64,000 nucleotides of DNA, from the NCBI GenBank assembly GCA_037957365.1, contig JARHVA010003167.1:548501-612500 (forward strand), in the 5' to 3' direction. The notes beneath the pieces are model-generated. The model saw nothing but the letters and a program-made list of their open reading frames with translations, had not been told where the DNA came from and ran no database searches. Below, one piece after another: positions 49,621-62,494 of the stretch; position 1 is the stretch's first letter; every line of letters starts with the position of its first letter. The stretch is from Torreya grandis. Its lineage: Eukaryota > Streptophyta > Pinopsida > Cupressales > Taxaceae. The position numbers and the translations under genes were made by a program.

Positions 49621-50992
49621 ATGGGAATATAATTATGTTTATATTATATTAGAGTACATATTAGATAGTACATAACATGCTCTTTTTCATTATCATCATG
49701 TTGAGCTAAAAGCTCCCCCAGGGCTTTATCTATCATTGAAAGATATAAAAGGAATAGTTTCCATGGCATATGAGGTAATAAGACTGTAGATTTCCAAGAT
49801 AATCCTTTAGTTATTGAAAATATTTTTGATAATCATCATCTGAAAGAAATGTTACACCCTTATTCAGTAGGTGTGTAAATGGGTGGCACTTGTTAGTTGA
49901 TTGAGATATAAAGCATCAAATAGATAGAATCTTACCTTAAAAACTATGTAGTTGCTTCAAATTCATCAGTGGTGGAATTTATGTTATGGATCATACTTTG
50001 TATGGATCAACTTCTATGCCCCTAGAAGACATAAGCTAATAAATTTGTCTGAAGTAATACCAAAAACACATTTCTCGAGGTTGAGTCTAACTTTGTATTT
50101 ACATAGTCAATTAAATATTTGTCCTCATTGTTGTTGGATAATCAACCCTAGTATTTGATTTGGCTAGTATGTCATTGACATAATCTTTAATAATGGCATG
50201 CATCATATCATGGAATATGATTACGATGGATATTTGATAAGTGGCCCCTACATTCTTAAGACCAAATGGCATGACCTGCTATTAGAATGTTCCCCATGGA
50301 GTGGTGAATGTTGTTTTATGTTGGTCTTCTAATGTGATTCTGATTTGATTATACCCTAAAAATTTATCAATCAGTGAGATTATCTCATAACCCATAATGG
50401 AGTTGATAATCATGTCAATATTTGGCAATGGAAAGTCATCCTTAGGGAAATATTTATTAATGTCCTTAAAATTAGTGTAGATTCTAATTCCTTTTGAATT
50501 TTTATTGACTGGTACTACATTATAAATCCATTCAGAATAGTTGATTGGACTAATATATCTCGATTCTAAGATATTTTCTAACTCTTTCTTGACTAATACA
50601 ACAATGCAAGGATGCATCATCTATAAATTTTACTTTAATAGTTTGGCATCAAGATGTAACATAAGGTGGTGAAAAACCAAGGCAAGGTCCAAACCAAGCA
50701 TGTTAGAATAAGCCCATGTAAATATATCCAAAAATTCCCTCAAAAGGGTTGTAACGATTTGACACTCCTCCTCAGTGAGGGATGCACCTAATTTACTCCA
50801 CTTTAGGTAATGTTGAGACCCTATGTTTACCTTTATTGTGTCTTCTACTACAAGTATTGAACCATCTTTAAGAATAGTGCACGAAGATTTGAATTGTTTA
50901 GCTATGTCAAATTCCTCTATTGGGACTTGTTCTTGAAGTTCTCCTATCCATGATGAATTAAAATCCCCTAATGGGATGGATGTCCATGTCAC
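49621..50992 (-). pseudogene. RT: Reverse transcriptase of element X
   Basis: At 50,630-50,992 the pre-RT reads LTEEECQIVTTLLREFLDIF, TWAYSNMLGLDLALVFHHLM, like E-x-x-D-V-F-A-W-S-Y-x-D-M-P-G-L-D-P of plant gypsy pol. At 50,282-50,620 the RT reads VKKELENILESRYISPINYS, EWIYNVVPVNKN, GIRIYTNFKDINKYFPKDDF, PLPNIDMIINSIMGYEIISL, IDKFLGYNQIRITLEDQHKT and TFTTPWGTF. The later Y-x-D-D segment (near 50,150) is decayed. The two open runs are among the best kept in the window, so X is probably younger than A or V. Confidence 0.9.
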
Positions 50993-52249
50993 AAATGTTA
51001 TTGTAAACCCATGAATGATGTGATAAAATGCATGTTGTTCTTCAAGATTGAATTTAGACCCATAGACAAGCTCATCATTGTTGGTATCCTAAATGATTTG
51101 GTAAAATGTGTGTTCTTTGTTAATACTAAACTTGGACCCTTAGAAAAGTTCATCATTGGTGGTCTCTTTGTCTATTTTTGAATAAGGTTGAACACCCCAA
51201 ACTAATGGTTCTTAAAACAAGTTTTCACCACTACTTTGGCCTTTTTCTTTACTTTTTCCCTAGTCCAAAAGCACCTCAAAGAGGTTTTCACTTTAGGACC
51301 TCAATGTTTTATTTATTTGCCTTTGGCTAAGGGTGTTCACCCACTCTCCAAAATAGGCTCTAGAATCTAACTTGATTGAGAACCCTAATTTATTATCTCC
51401 CAATAGAACATTGTCCCTAAGGCCTAAAAAATCATAGAAGGCCTCATCATTCTAAAAATCATCAAATGGCATGTTGGATTTTTATTGGCCCCAATCTATT
51501 AATTGGGGATAATGTAATGGTAACAAATTGTGACAAATGACTAGTTGAAGGGTAAAAATGGTTTTATTATCAAATAGATTGGTTTGCGCTAAGTCATCAA
51601 ATTGGCTATGATCATACTCTACTTTACTATCAACATCATCATCACTAGTCATTGGTGATGGAACTTGAATAAGATACATTGGGTCACCCCAAGTAGTTTA
51701 AATCAAATTCCATACATTTTTTTGTACTTAGTCATATAAATTGGCTTGATGTTTCTCTATTGATTTGTCTTGAGGCCTCTTCTTTCATTTTCTTATTTAT
51801 TCATAATCTAATTAGGAATGGGATATTTGGAGTTTTTGTAATAGTCATCCAATTTATCATTGTATAACCATGATGCATCACCTTTAAGAGGGTCGTGTGC
51901 TTGGCCAAAAGCTAGCATGAAAGTGATTGGTACTAGAATATGCAAATGGCCTTTGCCCTTTCTTTGCCATTGCATGAGTGGTTTAGATTTTAGTCTTCCA
52001 AGGGACTTTGAGTTCTATGGAAGTTTTGAAATGTGAAAGGTGTCATGCATCAAATAATCTCTTGGGCCATTAGATGAGATAGTATAATGATTGGACATTT
52101 TAGGAGGTGACATGTGGGAAAGTGAATCAAGGGTATTAGGGTCAATGAAGTTGGTATCTAGTAATTCAACAAGTATTGCTTTTCCTTTATCCTACTTGAT
52201 GACTACATTCATGACAAAATGGTAATTATACCTCTTGAACTTAGAATCT

Positions 52250-52670
52250 AGATGTTTGTAATGTTTGAATGGATGCAAATCTCCTAGAATACTAACCTCT
52301 ATCCCTAAATGGGAAAAATTAATACACTAGTGCAATTTTCATGGGACTGCATGAATCTTATGTAACCAAGGTCCACCCAAAAGCATGTTATATGATAAGT
52401 TGAGATCTAAAACATGACAAAGTGTATCATGGGTCAAGGGCCCAATGATAAATAATAAGCTAATACTGCATTGTGATTCTCATTCTTCATTATTGTAGTC
52501 TTTGATGGTGATTGGAGATCAACTATCATGTACCCAAGAAGCTTGTGGGCCTGGTATGGTAATCTTAAACTATTTAGCTGTGATTACACAATCAAGATTA
52601 GATATAAGAACATTTTTAATTAAAAATGATGGTAGAGGGGGACTAGATAGGATAAGTCTTAGTTGCTAAT
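52250..52670 (-). pseudogene. PR: Protease-region remnant of element X
   Basis: On the minus strand ENHNAVLAYYLSLGPLTHDT, LCHVLDLNLSYNMLLGGPWL, HKIHAVP, LGIEVSILGDLHPFKHYKHL matches the C-terminal half of plant gypsy proteases, where Y-N-M-L-L-G-R-P-W-I-H is highly conserved. The catalytic Asp half upstream (52,670-52,800) is too broken to read. Downstream to 51,000 is a decayed linker with an open run at 51,482-51,679. Confidence 0.75.
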
Positions 52671-52912
52671 GCACTTTACATGGTCATAGGTTAATAATGA
52701 GCTATCAGTATAAAGTCATAACACAGGAATCCCTAATTATTGGTTCACTTGTGTGCAGTCCCAAGTCAAGGAAGGATTACGAAAATGAATTGGATGATTT
52801 GGTATGATTAGTAATGGTCTTGTCTAATTGGTACTTGGTCATGGATTGATGGAAATGGTTATAACACAACTTCCTGCAATATGGCCTATAACAGAATTAT
52901 AGTCATGTTGAA

Positions 52913-55900
52913 TTACATGGTAGATTTTTTGGTTGTCACCATTCTGACCTTGGTTTTATCTACTATTTTGACCTTGTTGGTTTTTTTGTTGGTTCTATTG
53001 AGTCTATTGATTTTACCTTGGTTGTTGATACTATTATTTTTGATGTTACACTGACCACTATTGTTATTAATTATTATATTGAGGAAAAGGATATTGATAA
53101 ATGATGAGGTTCTGATTAGAGGTGGAAACTCCATGACATAATGTGATCTCTCCAATTTGAAACATATTTTAAATGATATGTTTGGTTTACACATAATGCT
53201 ACAAATTATGGCCATTGACCTGATGAAATTCATTTAGTTTGTACCATTCTGGCATGTCCTTGCCCTCATGAATTTTCTCTTTCAAAGTAGGCCATTTAAT
53301 CAGGTTAATTGCAACAAGTTTGTGAAATACTAATTTAATGTGTTATCCTAGATTGTGAAAGGCATGATGAGTTTGTAGATTTATTCATGGAGGAGGGTTT
53401 TGTAAAGGCAGACATTGTTGTGTTTTTTACATTTGTTACATTGGTCTAGGTTGTTATGCTTGTTGCACATGCTACAACTACTAAAAGGTTGTTGGTTAGG
53501 GATAAGTTGGAAAGGTGGCATACACTATGTAGATAGTGATTACACCATTTGGGCATGTCATAACTCTATTAATTTATTCCCTAAAACATTCTTGTTATGA
53601 TTATTTTTTTTGGGTTTATCATTATTATTGGTCTGTGTTAGTTATGATTCTTGCACTTAGATTGGATGTTGAGACACTATTATAGTTTGTATTATAGCCA
53701 TTTTTCTAATTTAATGAGGTTAGTTTAAGGATACCTTTATTAATAATGGATCTTTCAATCACCAAACCTTTGTCAATGATTTATTTGAACATATGTGCAC
53801 ACTACAACTCTAGATAGTAAGATATCTTGCTTTATATATTTTTAGTAAATACAATAACAAGTTGTTTGTCTAGTAGACTGTGCGTAAAATAGATTGCAAG
53901 GTCTCTCCATTGCTATAGATAGCTTGTGATGCTTTCTCCTTGTTTTTATTTTGCTTGTGTAAAGTCTACTGATGAAATATCATGCTCAAGATTGCAAGAT
54001 AAGTGTTAAACAAACTTGTCTAAAATATCATCAAAATAAGAAACCAAATTCTTGGGTAGTGTCAAGAACCATTCAAAGACTTTTCCATCTATACTTCTTA
54101 GAAATAACAAGTATATGTTGTTAGAGGCCACTAGTTAGCATGCAACAAAGAATTATATCAAATAGGTCTTGGCATCACCTTACCCCTTGTATTTATTGAA
54201 CTTTGGTGGCTCATATCCTAGATGATATGGTATCTACAAGTACTCCATGTTGAAAGGGTAAGAAAACATGTTGTCCAACTTGAACTTTTTGACTTTTTCC
54301 TAGCTTGGATGATGGCAATTGTATCCTTCATTTGTTATAGCTCTTATTTGAGGAAACTTATGGGTGCACTAGCCTGAGGTGATGGTTGAGAAATCACAAG
54401 TGGATTAATTTGACTGAGGTATGATGGAAGTATTTTCCAAGGAATATTAGATTAGATAGGGAACAGACCAAGAATATACATGTGTAGGTTAGGGTATAAT
54501 TATTGAAATTGCATGTACTACAGTGTGATATTCTAGTTGGGATTGGGTATGTAGGACTGATATTGGGAATATTGAAGTTTGTTAATGGTGGTATATGACC
54601 ATACTATGCCTATTGAGGTTGAATAGGGACATGATGTTGACTAATCAAACCCTACTCTTGAGGGGGAATTTTTAAACCAAGGCCCTATCTTTAAACTTAT
54701 GGCACATTCTGTATGAAAGGAAATTATTACCTAATAGGTACTTGTGGAACATTGAAACCTCTTAGTTGAATGAATATTAGTCAAGAAGTGGATGCATGTT
54801 AGAGATTCAACATTTGTCACTGATTAAGATTAGTATGTTGTTTTTTAGACATTGTTTCATTTTAAATTGGTATGTTAGTCTATGATGAAAGAGGGATGTT
54901 CATTATTACCTAATGAGGTGGAACATTGGTTACCCCTTATTGAGGTGGAACATTGGTTACCCCTTATTGAGGTGACAATATATTTTGGCTCTGCTACATG
55001 GGTTGATTGGATGGTGCCTTATATTATGTAATATGACTCATTAGTTATTGGGGAGGAGTAAGATTCATCACATTTTGTTGTGGCATGACATTAGTCATTG
55101 GCTAACCACTTAATCCTTGTTGTTGGGTGTTTAAAGAAGTAGTTGGTTGAGGATTAGAGATAGTTGGTTGAGGTTGAGATGTAAAAATCCTACCATTTGA
55201 GTTCGTGAACCACTGATGGTGCTAATTAAGGGTACATTTTTTTATTGACTATGTGTCCGTGCATTAACACCACTTTGGTCAAAATTGGATGTTGTTTGCA
55301 CATTATCCACTATATTTTGTTCACTGTTCTACATAAAAGCAAAAAGCACTTCCTCTATAGTTGGGGTATTGAAAATGTATTTGACCAAAGTTTTTTTCAT
55401 AAATGGGTCTAAACATTGATTTTCTTGACTAGTCAATTCCATTAAAACTTCCATTAAATGAGGTAAATCAATAAGAGGCCTTTTTGACATGGTCATATTT
55501 TTAATTACACACTAGGTCTCAATATGTATGGTATGCTATCTATATTTGAATTAATTGGACCTCTATGAGGCCTCTTTATGTGATAAGAATACAAGGATCT
55601 TGATAGGGTATTGGTACTATGGCATTAGGGTTGATAGAATAAGCCTTGTCATTATTCTGATAAGACATGTTATAAGGACCTCTTGATGTATTTTGCAAAT
55701 TGTCATACCCTAAATCATAGTTCAATGTCATTATATCATAATAAGGTTGTTGTTGGATTTTTTTTGTAACTATAGGTACACTATCCAAATATTAGGTCAT
55801 CTATTCTTGATCTTGCTCCATGTGAGGAGGTGTACTAACCAAATAATAGGATAAAGGATCTTGACTCTATTCCCCCGTTTGAGTGTTTTATGTGGATAAT

Positions 55901-55990
55901 AATCTATCTCCCAAATAATATCATCTCCATAAGGGTCTTGAACAAAGTCTTCTTGTGTACTAACATTTACATAGCCTATATTGTACATAG
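52913..55990 (-). pseudogene. gag: gag of element X
   Basis: The capsid core is at about 53,720-54,240 (SMDGKVFEWF-like and YFDDILDKF-like pieces, then KQKQGESITSY-like and a RSII end). A zinc knuckle CSMCNKHNNLDQC is readable near 53,440-53,480 with the C-x2-C-x2-H-x5-C spacing. Asn/Gln-rich sequence follows (52,913-53,233; NNNSGQCNIKNNSINNQGK). The N-terminal part is 55,576-55,988 (YYDIMTLNYDLGYDNLQNTS and PYGDDIIWEIDYYPHK). A 27-bp tandem repeat lies inside at 54,912-54,977. The order on the minus strand, gag then protease then RT, is normal. Confidence 0.72.
54912..54977. repeat. 27-bp tandem repeat in X gag
   Basis: TGAGGTGGAACATTGGTTAC followed by CCCTTAT is repeated, with a third partial unit. 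On the minus strand it encodes a nine-residue repeat around GVTNVPP, so the frame is kept. Confidence 0.85.
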
Positions 55991-57936
55991 TTCAACTACA
56001 TGTATAGTGAGCTATGGTCAAATCTATGACAAATGTTTCACAACAAGATGGATTAGATTTTTTCAAAATATGAAAAGATAAAGAGGTTAAAAATTTTAAA
56101 TTAGTCAAGGGTGGATCTGTATTTCCAAAAAGCCTATACAAATAATTGGTAAAAATAATATAATGTCAAAATGTCTAACATTAAATGTTTTAAATAAACA
56201 AGGTCAAGTAAAATGACCTAAAAATAATATACCAAGCTCTAAAGTTTAAAGATGTTCCAAATATCTCTAAATTAGGAAATGAAAAAGAGTCACTAGGTCT
56301 ATTGTCTAAATGCAGAGTCAAAATCTAGGCTCAAACAACGTATTCTAGGACTTTTGGCCAAATATGGCATCATAATCTAGGCTTGAAACAAAAGATGATG
56401 ATTAATATAACAAACTTGGAAAAGTTTGAAAAAGACTAGGCACTTGATTATAGTCATAAAAATGATCTTATTAGTATTAAACACTAAACAAAAGTCACTT
56501 TGAATATGGAATGATTCTATCAAACAAAGCACAAATAATAAAGTTTCCAAATTTGAGTAATCAATTAACCTAAGTTGGTGAAGCCTAAGTAGAAATCAAT
56601 CAATGTTTGAATCTAAACTTGCAAAGGTTAATCAAATTCTCAACTAAAGTAAATAAGGATTTTGATGACTAATAAACTAGGAAAATTTGAACAATATGAC
56701 TATGTTAAATAGGTATCTAACAAGGCATAAATAATTGGTTCAATAATGACAATTAAGACACAAGACAAGACATATATTTTGAAATAATTTGGACAACATA
56801 ACGATGTTATCACTCCTAAAAGATATGATAATGGTTATGTTTCCAATACTTTCAAGGAACAAATATTGAAATTATTTGGATAGCATAATGTTACCCATCT
56901 TAATCAAGTGCCACACTCAATGTTTTGACACAAATATTTTCTAAGTTAAATTAAGGTGTCAAATAGATGACATAACATCTCCTCAAATAAAGGAGTAATT
57001 TTGGACACAAGACTCATTCATGACATGGTATAAAAAACAAAGTTTTATTTCTAACACACTAACTAATAAAAAATAAATTGAAAAAAACTAAGTATATGAT
57101 CATAGATCCTATGAAGGTATGGAAAAGTGGGGTTAACTAAAACTTACAAGTTAAAATCATCTAAATTGATCCAATGTGTATAAACTTTCACTTTTGAACA
57201 CAAGAGAAGCAACATGTCAATTGGATCCATGTCAAATGACTTGTTGTGAAAAGGTATTGTCATTTTCACAACCACTACATTTGTAAATTACTTAGTGTAG
57301 TGTGATGTATGATCATATGCTCTAGTCCAGCTTACCACCAATGAAGATGATTTAACTACTCAAACCACCATTTGAATAGGATGATCCTAATTTGTATACA
57401 CCCCCCATGGAGAGGGGTTGAAACACTACTAGGAAATGAAGCCTCGGTTCAATGTTTCCCTAAAGAACTTGTGAGAGGTAATGACATCCCCTTCATAATC
57501 CAAAATGCATGAAAATAAAATATAAGTAGAAATACTTTAGGGTTTATTTTATATCACCCAATACCATATGGGTTTTTGGGTGAGACTAACTAAATTTATT
57601 TATATACCTTGGACTAGGTAATAAATATAATAGAAAGGCACTTTTGATCCCACAAGTTCCCTATAGGGTATTGGGGGAGAGCATACACACACTATCTTTT
57701 TTACAAAAGAAACAAGTTTTTCAAACAATTATAAGTGAGGTTTGATTTTAATCACCAAATCGAATGTGACATTATTTTTTACTAGGCCCATTGGCTTAAG
57801 TGTGAAATATTGAAATAATTCCACAATACCAAATGAATCAAAAATATCTAGGTTCATTTTAAGTCCAAAATTAAAAGGTTAAATACTTAGCCTAGGTCCA
57901 TTTTAAAACACTATATTGAAAGGTTCATGATTTAAG
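55991..57936 (-). other. Upstream non-coding part of X
   Basis: AT-rich with no ORF of note. It could hold the X leader and 5' LTR, but the partner LTR is gone and no primer-binding site is recognised. Confidence 0.35.
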
Positions 57937-57941
57937 CATTT

Positions 57942-59140
57942 TGGAAGGTCCAATTTCTATAGGGATTAGAGATGTCTAGGGAAGTTCCACTTTCTATAAA
58001 TATGTAGAAGCTCATGGGGATCAATGGTGTTTAGAGAAATGTTAAAACCCACAAGGGTCTAGGGTGTTTGAGGCAAGTCCAATGTCTATGGGGACCTTGG
58101 AGGTATATGCAAGGAATATTTATTAGTTTAAATGGGAAGTTTATGCTTTGGGAATATTATTTTTGATCAATGAAACCCTAGATTTTGATTTCAAAATTAG
58201 GATGGAAAACTCTAAGGCTTTTATGATGATCACTTTGGGAAAAAATAATCACAATGAAATTCTTGAACATGAAATCCTAGAAACCTTGGACTCTAAAAAC
58301 TCTGACTGCAACCTAAATACTCAAAAGAATAACTAAAATAAATTTTCCAACTATTACAATGATAACTCAGAAGAACCCCCAATCCAAATAATCTCAATGA
58401 AACTCTAGAATTGGAAAAAAAACTTTGCAAGAATTATAAATAATTCAAAAGCTTCAAGTGCAAGAACAATAAAAAAATCACTAGGAAAGTAACATGTAAA
58501 AGTGTGAAGATGATGTGGAAGGTGTTTTACAGTCATGGTTTAGACTTATATGTAATTTCTTGACATGTGGCTTGAGGTTTGTACGGCATGAAAATCATTG
58601 ATAAAGCTCTAAAAACCTACTTAAAAATCAAACAAATTATAAGTGATCCCTTAAATAAATTAGTTTATATATAAAATCATATAATTAATGTGGTTAAGCT
58701 GGTTTGTGGTACAACTTTGAGCTACTTGAAGTAGGTCCCATATCTGTGGGACAAGAATGGATTGGTTCAATGGAAGGCATAACTCACCAATTGCTTTGCT
58801 CATTTTTAATTATGTAAAGTGCACTTTGGATTCCAACTTTTGCATAAGTGAGGGTATTTATGTTTTATGAGATCTAGATCCCACCATGCATTTTACACAT
58901 TTAAAAACCTATAAAGTGATTTCCAAGATTTGGTTTCTACAAGTTTAGATGCTTGCTAGGATACAGAGCCCACTGTGTATTTTACAGGTTTAAAAACATG
59001 AAAAGTGCATGCCAATTTTTGGATTATACCACTTATCAGGTGGGTGTTTGGTAGGATCTAGAACCTATGAAGAAATTTTCACATGTGAAAATAAAGGGGC
59101 TCTCCCTTAGGGTGTTATATGTAATGATATTTTTGAGACA
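57942..59140 (-). repeat. Right (5') LTR of element W, outer part
   Basis: Homologous to 32,350-33,615: shared GGGGACCTTGGA and TATATGCAAGGAATATT words, GGGAATATTATTTT, TGAAACCCTA, the U3 tandem repeats, and the outer edge GTAATGATATTTTTGAGACA. It is followed by AAATT, the W target duplication. The open run at 58,148-58,336 has a counterpart near 32,580 only as LTR sequence and is not called a gene. Confidence 0.83.
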
Positions 59141-59145
59141 AAATT
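59141..59145. repeat. Target-site duplication AAATT, right copy (element W)
   Basis: Pairs with AAACT at 26,996-27,000; one C/T difference. Confidence 0.65.
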
Positions 59146-61260
59146 TTTAGTAGAACCATAATATTATTCCATTAATATGTCTCACTTTGAGTTTAAACTA
59201 GTTGCAATGGAGGATTATAGGAATGATGTTGTCATAATGTAAGTATTATAGAGTTAATTATAATTTACTTGAATATGCCAAGTATCTATAATATCACCAA
59301 AATCATACTATTTGCTTCTAGTGTATTTCAAAATAGTCAAGTAAGGGAGTGAGGATTAGCTAGAAGAGGAGCCTCATAACCATGAGAGGTTTTACTGTTA
59401 GTTTTATTTCAAATAGTATAATCCATATCATAAAAAGGAATAATATGTGGGAATATATTATGTAACAAGTATATGCCAATTGTATAGTAAAACACTATGA
59501 AAAATAATCAAATTATACTTACTTGGATGCAATATTTAATATATTTTGAAGGATATCCCAAAAAGATAGATGGATTTATTTAAGATTGTAAAGTCTTGTT
59601 TCTTTCATTAATAATGTGTGCCCATAAGGTGCATCAAAAAATTATTAACTTTTAAACAAAAAAAATTCTAGTTACTAAAAGATTCTTTAGGTGGCAATCC
59701 ATTTATTTCATTGTGTGGAGTATGGTTATAAAAGTAATTCACACATTTCATACCTTCATCCAAAAATAAATTAGAGAGATCCCTTGATTGAGTCATAGAA
59801 ATAGCCATTTCTATGAATGTACAATTCTTTGTTTCAGCAATGTCATTTTTTGGATTATATGGAACTATATGATGTAGTTGGATGATGTGAGTGGCATAAA
59901 TGTTGATAAAGAGAGCATTCACATATTATAAACCATTGTATATATGTAAAAAATAAATTAAACCTCTATGTTTTTTAACAAAGTCCTTCAAGTTATAAAA
60001 CTCCTAACTCTTATTCTTTAAAACATAGATGCATGCACACCTCTAAAAGTCATCAATAAAAGTAAGCACATAATAGGCATGACCAAAATAAGGTGTTAGA
60101 AAGGGATGAAAAATATCAATATGAAAACATTAAATAACATCAAATTATTTTCATGATTTCCATTTAACATAACTATCATCTAGATATTTAACAATGACAC
60201 ACCCTATAAATATACCATAAGAAGAATTCAATTAAATGAAGACCAATGACCATGTTGTCTTGACAAAGTTATTGAAGATAGTGTTAGTAGAATTATACAA
60301 AAAATTAATGTCATATCTTAATCTATTTATTTATTTTATTAAGTAATCCATGTGAATGATAATCAAGTACGCAACATGAAATAAATATACAATCTTTCAT
60401 TGTCATATACCTTTCCCAATACAATTATTCTAGAAGTATAATTTATATCTTGAATTATTGTTAAATCAAGTGTGAACTCAATTTCATTTCTTACCTAGGT
60501 GATTTAAAATATAAATATTATTGAAATCAAAGAATTCACATAAAATATATTTTATAAAGTGGCATTAGTCATGTAAATAGTCTCTTGTTCCCAAATATTC
60601 AAAAAAGAAGAGTCACCAACAAATATATGCTATTGAGAATAAGTATCAAGTGAAGAAAAATAGTTTATAGATCAATCCATGTGGTAAGTGGATAAGCACC
60701 AAATTATATAATATAAACAATGGAAAAGAGGGATTTTTCCTTTCTCTTGCCAAAATACAAACAAATGGGTGGAACATTGATTTTTTACCTCTTCAAATTC
60801 TCATTAGGAATATAAAGTTTATTTAAACATATAGATTTAGTATGTTCATTTACTTCAAAAAAATATAAATTTTGTCACACAAGCATTCTTTCGATTAGAA
60901 GCTTTTGATGAAGAAATTGATTTTTGAAAAATCAATTAGGATTTTGTACCTTGATTCTATGATTTTGTAGGTGCTTTAGTATTTTTTATTTAAAAAAATA
61001 TCATGTGATTTTCTCAATTTATAAATGATTTCAATTTGAATGAGCTTATATTCCTCACAAGTAAACCTAAAAAAACTAATCAAATGTGGGAATTTTAATA
61101 GTATAATCCAAACTAATATTAGTCAAATTAAAATTTATATATAAAAACTAACTTATTTCATCTAATTTAAATAAAACCTAATATATAAGATAGTCATCTT
61201 CCATTTTGATTATACAATCTTGAAGTTTTACTCTTAAAATTTTAATTATCAAAATTAAGT
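59146..61260 (-). pseudogene. IN: Ty1/copia polyprotein, protease/gag remnant and integrase
   Basis: On the minus strand the integrase core is clear. YYVLTFIDDF, RCACIYVLKNKS, EFYNLKDFVKK lie at 59,980-60,090 (first catalytic Asp region). At 59,668-59,922 come HHIVPYNPKNDIAETKNCTF, IEMAISMTQSRDLSNLF and NYFYNHTPHNEINGLPP, matching the T-P-x-Q-N-G-x-A-E-R-x-N block with the catalytic Glu. Further upstream TWIDL and GNKRLFT (60,560-60,700) resemble the protease region W-I-x-D-S-G-A and its sequel. Gag beyond 60,900 is unclear. The downstream end (59,146-59,300) leads into the RT start, which resumes at 27,000 on the other side of W. Confidence 0.82.
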
Positions 61261-61522
61261 CTTAAATGTTATCAGAGTTAATTGGATTGAGGGAAGTAAT
61301 CTCTGACTCGAGTCTATGATCACTAATTTTATCAATATTTTCATACAAGTATTATAGATTCATTCATGAAATATTTATAGAAGTATAAGATCTTAAATTT
61401 TATCAGAGTTATTTGGATTGAGGGAAGTAATCTCTGAGTCAAGTCTATGATCACTAATTTTATCAATATTTTCATACAAGTATTATAGATTCATTCATGC
61501 AATATTTATAAAAGTATAAGAC
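61261..61522 (+). repeat. 131-bp tandem duplication with primer-site-like motif
   Basis: Two units (61,261-61,391 and 61,392-61,522) differ at only a few bases and share TTTTCATACAAGTATTATAG and GATTGAGGGAAGTAATCTCT. Each opens with TTATCAGAGTTA, close to the initiator-Met primer-binding site TGGTATCAGAGC of copia elements, in plus orientation. No LTR edge is clear before it. The low divergence points to a recent duplication. Confidence 0.8.
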
Positions 61523-62053
61523 TCAATGTGATAAAATAGCTAAAACTAGGCTAAATTTTAATGCCCCATAGATAAATTAACTTGGGGTTTTTGGTGAATC
61601 TTTAACTATGTGTTTTTAAAATATGGAAAAATTTAACAAATGATGTTTAGGTGAGAAGGTGGATAGATAGGAGAATCATAATAGGGTGTAGAATCCATAC
61701 GGGTCTGTGACTATATAAAAAACCTACAAACATTTCATCCCTTTCTTGCTATTGAAAGTTTCTATTATGAGTATATGGGTGGGTGTCTATTTATGTATAA
61801 TGGTGAATCAACTCATATTGACTTTCAATAGAGTGGAAAACTATATTTATATGTATGATTTTTTTTAAAAAAAATAGGTGAGTTGACCTAGATAACTAAC
61901 TTACACCAAGCCAATTTAGGTAAATCCACATTATTCACCACCCCCTAAAATATACAAATGCCAATTTATAAAACCAAAATATTTGTTAATTAATGAACAA
62001 TAGCCACTAAATTTTACCCTAGATTAGATGATACATATAAACATGCGAGTCTA

Positions 62054-62056
<3 letters not shown>
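61523..62056. other. No gene recognised
   Basis: AT-rich sequence without coding or repeat structure that I can support. Confidence 0.4.

Positions 62057-62088
<32 letters not shown>
62057..62088. repeat. (CA)n microsatellite
   Basis: About sixteen CA units without interruption. Confidence 0.95.
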
Positions 62089-62089
<1 letters not shown>

Positions 62090-62491
62090 ATTATTGTTAT
62101 ATTAATTTCTAATCTCCAAGCATATGTAGATAATAATATATAATGTGCAATTGATAATTTCAAAACAAGAGACACTTGTCTAGTGTTTCACAAAAAAATG
62201 TATTTGACATGAAACTAAATAATTAAAATAATACAAATCCACCGCACCTCCTACCCCCATTAAAAAATTAGTTTATACTTAATGTATTCACAATAAATTT
62301 CCTCAAAAAATACTTATAATTGCACATGTGGAGAAAAGAATTCTCTTTTTTAAAAGTGAAAATTCATTAAAAACTAAAAAATGGCTTTCTATATAGAATG
62401 AAAATATTCTAATCACAATATATAATCTAGGAAAAGGATTACACACGGAAAAAAATGGATTTGAAAAAGGAGCTCATAGTGCAGACAAACG

Positions 62492-62494
<3 letters not shown>

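Larger units (their letters stand above)
48975..57936 (-). mobile_element. Element X: truncated Ty3/gypsy element inside the right W LTR
   Basis: Read on the minus strand X runs gag (55,990-52,913), protease, RT and RNase H (down to about 48,985). It then stops, so integrase and the 3' LTR are missing. CATTT flanks both sides (48,970-48,974 and 57,937-57,941) within W LTR sequence, a possible target duplication. The X ends themselves are not TG/CA. About 1.9 kb upstream of gag (55,990-57,936) is non-coding and may be leader or part of its 5' LTR. Confidence 0.65.
27001..59140 (-). mobile_element. Element W: Ty3/gypsy retrotransposon with about 6.6 kb LTRs, inserted in copia
   Basis: The left LTR is 27,001-33,615. 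The right LTR is 43,652-48,969 plus 57,942-59,140, split by element X. The core (33,616-43,651) is read on the minus strand: gag next to the right LTR, then RT, RNase H and integrase next to the left LTR. That is the normal order, so the right LTR is the 5' one. On plus-strand coordinates the left LTR begins TG and ends CA (TTTTTGAGACA at both right edges). A primer-binding-like site adjoins the 5' LTR, and a 5-bp target duplication with one mismatch flanks the whole. Element Z is inserted between gag and pol. With Z and X removed, W would be roughly 18 kb, large for a plant retrotransposon. Confidence 0.82.

Noticed and set aside
27001..59140. Reading 27,001-32,330/43,652-48,969 and 32,350-33,615/57,942-59,140 as LTR pairs of two different elements
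   Set aside because: The two pairs interleave, which insertion cannot produce. Taken as one LTR of 6.6 kb whose right copy is split by element X, all edges, gene order and target duplication agree.
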